Both the position numbers and the translations under genes were made by a program. The notes beneath the pieces are model-generated. The model did not search any database. It saw only the letters and a program-made list of their open reading frames with translations, and was not told the origin of the DNA. Below, in pieces: positions 59,647-64,000 of a DNA stretch of 64,000 bases. The DNA is from Guptibacillus hwajinpoensis (GTDB lineage Bacteria > Bacillota > Bacilli > Bacillales > Guptibacillaceae): NCBI RefSeq assembly GCF_029277305.1, contig NZ_CP119526.1. One strand, 5' to 3'. How positions within the stretch are numbered: position 1 is the stretch's first letter; the number at the start of each line of letters is the position of its first letter.

Positions 59647-60339
59647 ATGTTATTTACTGAAAAATTACGTGAGGAAGCAGCACCCATTTTCGAGGCTATT
59701 TATGATCATCCATTTGTGAGAGGTCTTGCGAATGGGAAGTTGGAGAAGGAACAGCTTGTGCATTATGTGAAGCAGGATTTTGAGTATTTAAATACCTTTG
59801 TAAGAATTTATGGAGTTGCAATCTCAAAGTGTGAAACAAGAGAGGAAATGGCGTTATTTAATGAGCAAATTTCATTCGTGCTACACAGTGAGATTCATCC
59901 TCACAATAATTTATGTCGAGCAGCGGGAGTTTCATATGACGAGCTACAAGGTTATCCACTTGCACCTACAGCGCATCACTATACAAGACATATGTTGGAT
60001 GCAGCTCATACGGGTACTCTTGGAGAGATCATTGCAGCACTGTTACCGTGCCCATGGACGTATCTAGAAATAGGTCAGCGATTAATGCATGAAGTTAATC
60101 CTAGTGAAGACCACCCTTTCTATGATTGGATTACTTTCTATGGACAGGAGTCGATGGAACCTGTAACAAATCAACTTCGCAGTATTCTTGACGAGTGGGC
60201 CAAAACGGCACCTGAGAAGGAACTGAAGCGAATAAGAGATTATTTTATTCTAAGCTGTCAATTGGAATACGGCTTCTGGGACATGGGATACAACGTTGAA
60301 GAATGGCCTGTTGCACTGCAGAAAGAGAAAAGAATATGA
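59647..60339 (+). CDS. tenA: Thiaminase II / aminopyrimidine aminohydrolase TenA
   Basis: Hydrolyses 4-amino-5-aminomethyl-2-methylpyrimidine to HMP in thiamine salvage. 230 aa, helical TENA fold; catalytic Cys135 in ALLPCPWTYLEIG, at the same number as in B. subtilis TenA, with FVRGLANGKLEKEQLVHYVK and HSEIHPHNNL upstream. ATG 59647 lies six bases after GGAGAGGAG; the longer frame from 59596 would translate the leader hairpin. Overlaps ykoE by four bases (ATGA). Confidence 0.95.
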   Translation: MLFTEKLREEAAPIFEAIYDHPFVRGLANGKLEKEQLVHYVKQDFEYLNTFVRIYGVAISKCETREEMALFNEQISFVLHSEIHPHNNLCRAAGVSYDELQGYPLAPTAHHYTRHMLDAAHTGTLGEIIAALLPCPWTYLEIGQRLMHEVNPSEDHPFYDWITFYGQESMEPVTNQLRSILDEWAKTAPEKELKRIRDYFILSCQLEYGFWDMGYNVEEWPVALQKEKRI

Positions 60340-60911
60340 AGTTAAAACTCTCTGATATTTTAATTACGATCGTTATTGCCCTTGTATTTGGGATTATTTA
60401 TAAGCTGTGGGGACCGGTATATAGTCTGTTTAAGCCATTTGGACTTCACATAGGAGATGTTATATACGGAATGTGGTTTATCGCTGGGACTGTAGCTATG
60501 CTCCTTCTCCGTAAACCGGGAGTTGCTTTATTAGCTGAAACCGCTGCAGCTTCTGGAGAATTTCTTGTAGGATCAGAATATGGGCTGTCTGTTTTGTTAT
60601 ATGGCATTATTCAAGGGCTAGGTACTGAATTGATGTTTGCGTTATTTGGCTATAAACGGTATACCGCATTTGTTGCGGCATTAGGTGGTATTGCTGCAGC
60701 AGTAGGGTCGCTTATCATGGATGCTGCTTACGGATATGTAATGGATCTTGCTTTATGGAATTTATTGCTCTTAATAGGTGCTCGGTTGATTGGTGGCTTT
60801 CTTATAGCGGGTCTTCTAGCTTACTTCCTTGTTGAAGCACTTGAAAAAACAGGTGTGACAAGTCTTATTAGACCAGCAAGTGATGAAGACTACAAAGCAT
60901 TGGATCGATGA
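60336..60911 (+). CDS. ykoE: ECF transporter S component YkoE (HMP/thiamine)
   Basis: Substrate-specific membrane component of an energy-coupling-factor transporter, 191 aa, about five TM helices. Resembles B. subtilis YkoE, which with YkoC and YkoD imports the thiamine pyrimidine or thiamine; GLHIGDVIYGMWFIAGTVAM and AAASGEFLVGSEYGLSVLLY are distinctive blocks. Overlaps tenA by four bases and runs up to ykoD. Under TPP riboswitch control. Confidence 0.93.
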   Translation: MKLKLSDILITIVIALVFGIIYKLWGPVYSLFKPFGLHIGDVIYGMWFIAGTVAMLLLRKPGVALLAETAAASGEFLVGSEYGLSVLLYGIIQGLGTELMFALFGYKRYTAFVAALGGIAAAVGSLIMDAAYGYVMDLALWNLLLLIGARLIGGFLIAGLLAYFLVEALEKTGVTSLIRPASDEDYKALDR

Positions 60912-60922
60912 GGGGGAATGAT

Positions 60923-62368
60923 ATGAAGGTAGGAGTATCAAATCTTAGGTTGAAATTTGCGGGTGCCCCTTCATTGCAATTTGAGGATCTTTCTCTTCAT
61001 GTAAAAGAAAGTGAGAAAATACTATTTCTAGGCCCTAGTGGTTGTGGGAAATCGACGTTATTACAAGTGTTGGCTGGATTAATTCCTAACGCAGTTCCTG
61101 TTCCGATGAAGGCAGATGATATGGTGATTTGTGAATCGACTGGTGTTGTATTTCAGGATCCCGATGCACAGTTTTGTATGCCGTATGTGGATGAGGAAAT
61201 AGCGTTCGTGTTAGAAAACAGGGCCGTTCCGCAGCACGAAATGAATGACCTAATCCAGTATTATTTAGATAAAGTTGGTCTGTCTTTTCAAGATCCACAC
61301 GTGGAAATTAGTACACTTTCACAAGGGATGAAACAGAGACTAGCGATTTCTTCTATGATTGCACTTGAACCAGAAGTGATTTTCTTAGACGAACCAACAG
61401 CTCTGTTAGATCCTGAAGGTACATCTGAAATTTGGTCTACAATTAAACAAATTGAAGCAAAGCAAACGATGATTATTGTTGAGCATAAAATTGATGAAGT
61501 AGTCGACTTTGTTGACCGCATCGTTTTATTTAATTCTGAAGGAAAGATTATTGCAGATTCCGATCCCAATACGGTGTTTTCGTTTTATAAACACAAAATC
61601 AGAGAGTTTGGTATTTGGTATCCTGAAGTGTGGGATGAGCATATAAAGGAAACTGATTTGCCAAAGGATATTGTGCGGGGGAAAGAGGTTCTGTCAGTCA
61701 CTAATTTAAAAGGGTATAGGGGGAAGCATCCTAAGATTCAAGCACCAGAAATATCCGTTTGTGAAGGTGAATGGGTAGCCATTACTGGAAAAAATGGTGC
61801 AGGAAAAAGCTCTCTTCTATTAAGCTTGATGAATGTAATGAAAACGTCAGGCGAAATAAAGGTTTCAAACCAATTAATAAAAACGGTGCATGATGCACGA
61901 AGTCAACTGGCTTTTGTTTTTCAGAACCCTGAGTTTCAATTCATAACACATTCTGTTTACAAAGAGTTAGCTTATTCGTTAGAAATGATCAATGATCCAA
62001 ACGTAGATGAAAAGGTGAACGGTTGGCTAACGTCTTATCAACTTGAGCATGTTAAATTGCTTCATCCTTATCAACTTTCAACTGGTCAAAAGCGACGATT
62101 AAGCGTAGGGACTGCTTTATTTGGTAGTCAGCCAGTATTACTTCTAGATGAACCAACATTTGGTCAGGATGCTCAAAATACGTTTAAATTACTTCAACTA
62201 TTTGAGGAATTAAGGGCAAAAGGATTGATCATTATTATGGTGACGCATGATGAGAAGATTGTGAACAACTATGCAACGAGGCAATGGATTATTGAAAAAG
62301 GATTGCTCGTTGCTGATCGGAACTTGGAGCGAGTTGGAGAGGGAAAAGCGTATGCAATGGACTCTTAA
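60923..62368 (+). CDS. ykoD: ECF transporter ATPase with two ABC domains, YkoD
   Basis: Fused tandem ATPase of 481 aa. Domain 1: GPSGCGKST, LSQGMKQRL, IFLDEPTALLDP. Domain 2: GKNGAGKSS, LSTGQKRRL, LLLDEPTFG. The fusion replaces the separate EcfA and EcfA' subunits. ATG 60923 is preferred (AGGGGGA five bases upstream); ATG 60908 overlaps the ykoE stop. It powers uptake by YkoE-YkoC. Confidence 0.94.
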   Translation: MKVGVSNLRLKFAGAPSLQFEDLSLHVKESEKILFLGPSGCGKSTLLQVLAGLIPNAVPVPMKADDMVICESTGVVFQDPDAQFCMPYVDEEIAFVLENRAVPQHEMNDLIQYYLDKVGLSFQDPHVEISTLSQGMKQRLAISSMIALEPEVIFLDEPTALLDPEGTSEIWSTIKQIEAKQTMIIVEHKIDEVVDFVDRIVLFNSEGKIIADSDPNTVFSFYKHKIREFGIWYPEVWDEHIKETDLPKDIVRGKEVLSVTNLKGYRGKHPKIQAPEISVCEGEWVAITGKNGAGKSSLLLSLMNVMKTSGEIKVSNQLIKTVHDARSQLAFVFQNPEFQFITHSVYKELAYSLEMINDPNVDEKVNGWLTSYQLEHVKLLHPYQLSTGQKRRLSVGTALFGSQPVLLLDEPTFGQDAQNTFKLLQLFEELRAKGLIIIMVTHDEKIVNNYATRQWIIEKGLLVADRNLERVGEGKAYAMDS

Positions 62369-63149
62369 CTATGAAGAAACATGGGTTCATCGCTTAAATC
62401 CCGCGTTCAAGTTGGTTTTCTTTCTTTTGTTGTTTCTTTTGCTTCTCTTTATTCATAATCCAAATATAATTACAAATATAACGGTTGTGCCGCTCTTGCT
62501 TCTACTGTTCTCAACAGGACATCAAAAGAAGGTACTTCTGATTTTAATGCTGCCGTTTCTTCTCTTGTTCTTCTCCAGCGCTTCTAGCATGATGTTCTTT
62601 GGCCAGGGATCAACGACCTGGTGGAAGTGGGGACTGATTCATATAACGGAAGAAAGTTTTTATAGGGGCTTGCATATTGGTTTTCGTGCGTTAAATTTTG
62701 CTTTACTTGGGTTGCTGTTTGCTCTTACAACAAGACCTGTTTATCTTTTTTATTCTCTTATCCAGCAGCTTAAGGTACCTCCTCGTTTTGCATATAGTTT
62801 CATGGCTGCCGTTCGAATTCTTCCAGTTATGTTAGAAGAATTTCAGCAGCTAAGAGCTGCGCTACTTATAAGAGGAGTAAAGAAGAAGAAGGGCTATCGC
62901 CGCATCACACAGACGATTACGTTGTATGCTGTACCGCTTTTATCGCAAAGTATTAGAAGAGCGCACCGCATTGCCGTTGCTATGGAAGCGAAGCGGTTTA
63001 ATAACAATAAGCGTACCTATTACTACAAGCCAACATTCTCGAAATTCGACTTGCTTTTCCTGCTTTACACAACAATTGGCTTTGGAGTTGCTTTTTGGGT
63101 GGGGGATACCTTTCCTTATTTTGATAGTACAGATGTAAGACAGAAATAA
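62352..63149 (+). CDS. ykoC: ECF transporter T component YkoC
   Basis: EcfT-type membrane scaffold of 265 aa. LNPAFKLVFFLLLFLLLLFI opens the protein; the coupling-helix motifs AVRILPVMLEEFQQLRAALL followed by IRG, and RRAHRIAVAMEAKRF, are visible and hold the Ala-Arg-Gly type signatures that contact the ATPase. ATG 62352 lies inside the end of ykoD after GGAGAGGG, so translation is coupled. Last gene of the operon, closed by a terminator. Confidence 0.94.
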   Translation: MQWTLNYEETWVHRLNPAFKLVFFLLLFLLLLFIHNPNIITNITVVPLLLLLFSTGHQKKVLLILMLPFLLLFFSSASSMMFFGQGSTTWWKWGLIHITEESFYRGLHIGFRALNFALLGLLFALTTRPVYLFYSLIQQLKVPPRFAYSFMAAVRILPVMLEEFQQLRAALLIRGVKKKKGYRRITQTITLYAVPLLSQSIRRAHRIAVAMEAKRFNNNKRTYYYKPTFSKFDLLFLLYTTIGFGVAFWVGDTFPYFDSTDVRQK

Positions 63150-63176
63150 ACCGGCTCACTATGAGCCGGTTTATTT
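63145..63176. terminator. Bidirectional terminator after ykoC
   Basis: AATAAACCGGCTCA and TGAGCCGGTTTATT form a perfect 14-bp stem with a three-base loop between ykoC and a convergent small gene. Confidence 0.93.
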
Positions 63177-63190
63177 CTTGGATAAGGAGT

Positions 63191-63322
63191 CTATAGATGA
63201 TCTGTGTCTTTTGAATATTGGTGCTTGCCGCCTTCACGATTCTCTTCTTTCAACCTGTTTTTCAACATTCGTTTTGCATTCGCATCAACAGGCTTCTTGT
63301 TGTTATCTTTCGTTGTTGACAT
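63191..63322 (-). CDS. Small hydrophilic protein (43 aa), unknown function
   Basis: Minus-strand frame encoding a Lys-, Asn- and Glu-rich peptide (MSTTKDNNKKPVDANAKRML, then NRLKEENREGGKHQYSKDTD). AAAAGGGAGG lies eight bases before the ATG, and the shared terminator follows. Composition and size recall small spore-type or stress proteins, but no family motif is seen. Too short for default gene callers. Confidence 0.7.
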   Translation of the reverse strand: MSTTKDNNKKPVDANAKRMLKNRLKEENREGGKHQYSKDTDHL

Positions 63323-63397
63323 CGATAGGCCTCCCTTTTAGGAAATAATCGTAACGCACACTTAGGTTTTACGATTATGTGAGATCCTATGTAGAGG

Positions 63398-64000
63398 CTA
63401 TTTATTTAGAAAGAATAAGGCAAGAGTGCCAGGTCCTGAATGAGAACCGATCGTTGCCCCAACTTCATGGATGACAAAGCGTTCACTTCCAAATGCTTCT
63501 TGGATTGCGCTCTTAAGCTTTTCAGCGCTTTCAAGGTCGTCTCCATGAGTAATGCCAATAAGCTGAGACTGTAGGTTAACACCACGTTCTTTCATAATAT
63601 CGACCATTCGTTTCACCACTTTGTTTTTACCACGAATTTTTTCTATTGGCACAAGTTTCCCGTCTTCAACATGAAGAACTGGTTTGATTTTAAGCATTCC
63701 GCCAACGAAAGCAGAGGCTCTGCTAACCCTTCCGCCTCGTTGAAGAAATTCTAGGTCATCAACAGTGAAAATATGTTCCATGTGCGTGAGGTAAGTGGTA
63801 GATAAGTGCTGTTTGATTTCGTCAGCTGTTTTACCATTGGAAGCAAGCTCAGCTGCAGAAATAGCCATGAGACCATAGCCAAGTGAAGCCGCTTTTGAGT
63901 CTATGACTTCCATTTGTACGTTAGGGAATTCTTCCTGCACTTCATTTTTAATAATAGAGGCTGACTGATAAGTGCCTGATATCCCCGAGGATAGGGCAAT
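63398..64000 (-). CDS. DegV family fatty-acid-binding protein, 5'-truncated by window edge
   Basis: The frame enters from the window edge and shows the DegV signature ALSSGISGTYQSA, then VIDSKAASLGYGLM, FTVDDLEFLQRGGRVSR and IGSHSGPGTLALFF. DegV/FakB proteins hold a fatty acid for presentation to fatty-acid kinase FakA. The N-terminal third is outside the window. No neighbouring fakA is visible. Confidence 0.92.
   Translation of the reverse strand: MALSSGISGTYQSASIIKNEVQEEFPNVQMEVIDSKAASLGYGLMAISAAELASNGKTADEIKQHLSTTYLTHMEHIFTVDDLEFLQRGGRVSRASAFVGGMLKIKPVLHVEDGKLVPIEKIRGKNKVVKRMVDIMKERGVNLQSQLIGITHGDDLESAEKLKSAIQEAFGSERFVIHEVGATIGSHSGPGTLALFFLNK

Noticed and set aside
59439..59660. 73-codon frame through the TPP riboswitch and leader
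   Set aside because: It translates the aptamer and terminator, which are clearly RNA elements; no SD.
1..64000. CRISPR array, tRNA or rRNA genes
   Set aside because: No regularly spaced short direct repeats and no recognisable tRNA or rRNA segments were seen by eye; the dispersed repeats are irregularly placed and palindromic.

Overview
The window looks like chromosomal DNA from an endospore-forming member of the Bacillaceae (Firmicutes). The evidence is a cotJABC spore-coat operon, a Spo0E-type phosphatase, two orphan sporulation-type histidine kinases, purine-rich Shine-Dalgarno (SD) sites with frequent GTG/TTG starts, lipoprotein signal peptides, an LtaS-family enzyme, and gene order shared with Bacillus subtilis (addB-addA-sbcD-sbcC, then yisK, yisL and asnO in that order with other genes inserted). 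Species cannot be named from the sequence alone.

Layout. 1-1.8 kb: end of moaA and fdhD (molybdenum cofactor and formate dehydrogenase maturation). 1.9-9.5 kb: small membrane protein, LtaS-like enzyme, amino-acid ABC transporter lacking an ATPase, SurA-like lipoprotein, HD hydrolase, GNAT enzyme, Spo0E-like regulator. 9.6-13.2 kb: PAS histidine kinase and an IS605-type tnpB element with only a tnpA tail. 13.3-16.5 kb: small lipoprotein and hypothetical genes, PNPOx-like protein, TVP38 protein. 16.9-18.4 kb: cotJABC (minus strand). 18.5-30.4 kb: double-strand-break resection genes addBA and sbcDC. 30.6-36.9 kb: membrane protein/HlyD pair, yisK, aldehyde dehydrogenase, rocD, yisL. 37-39.9 kb: FIST-PAS-GGDEF-EAL protein behind a sigma-D-like promoter. 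40.4-44.7 kb: FAD monooxygenase, O-methyltransferase-like protein and AsnO-type amidotransferase. 45.2-47 kb: glnB-amt with a GlnR/TnrA box. 47.2-54.3 kb: maltodextrin utilisation (cyclomaltodextrinase, binding protein, two permeases, LacI-type regulator, repeated operators). 54.4-57 kb: NHEJ genes ku and ligD, with ligD split in two. 57.2-59.3 kb: stress-type SDR and a HisK_N-type kinase. 59.4-63.1 kb: TPP riboswitch, tenA, ykoEDC (thiamine precursor salvage). 63.2-64 kb: a 43-aa gene and a partial degV.

Three families of dispersed repeats fill most gene-free gaps. Family A is a GC-rich hairpin of about 230 bp with imperfect terminal inverted repeats. Family B is a nearly complete palindrome of about 105-140 bp ending in GGCTATGTTA/TAACATAGCC. 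Family C is a longer stem-loop whose two copies have different stem sequences but keep the pairing, which suggests selection on structure. Other points that stand out are an apparent ATT start codon in cotJC, the translationally coupled split of ligD, a hairpin that buries the tenA ribosome-binding site downstream of the TPP riboswitch terminator, and several small genes (51, 46, 43 and 30 codons).
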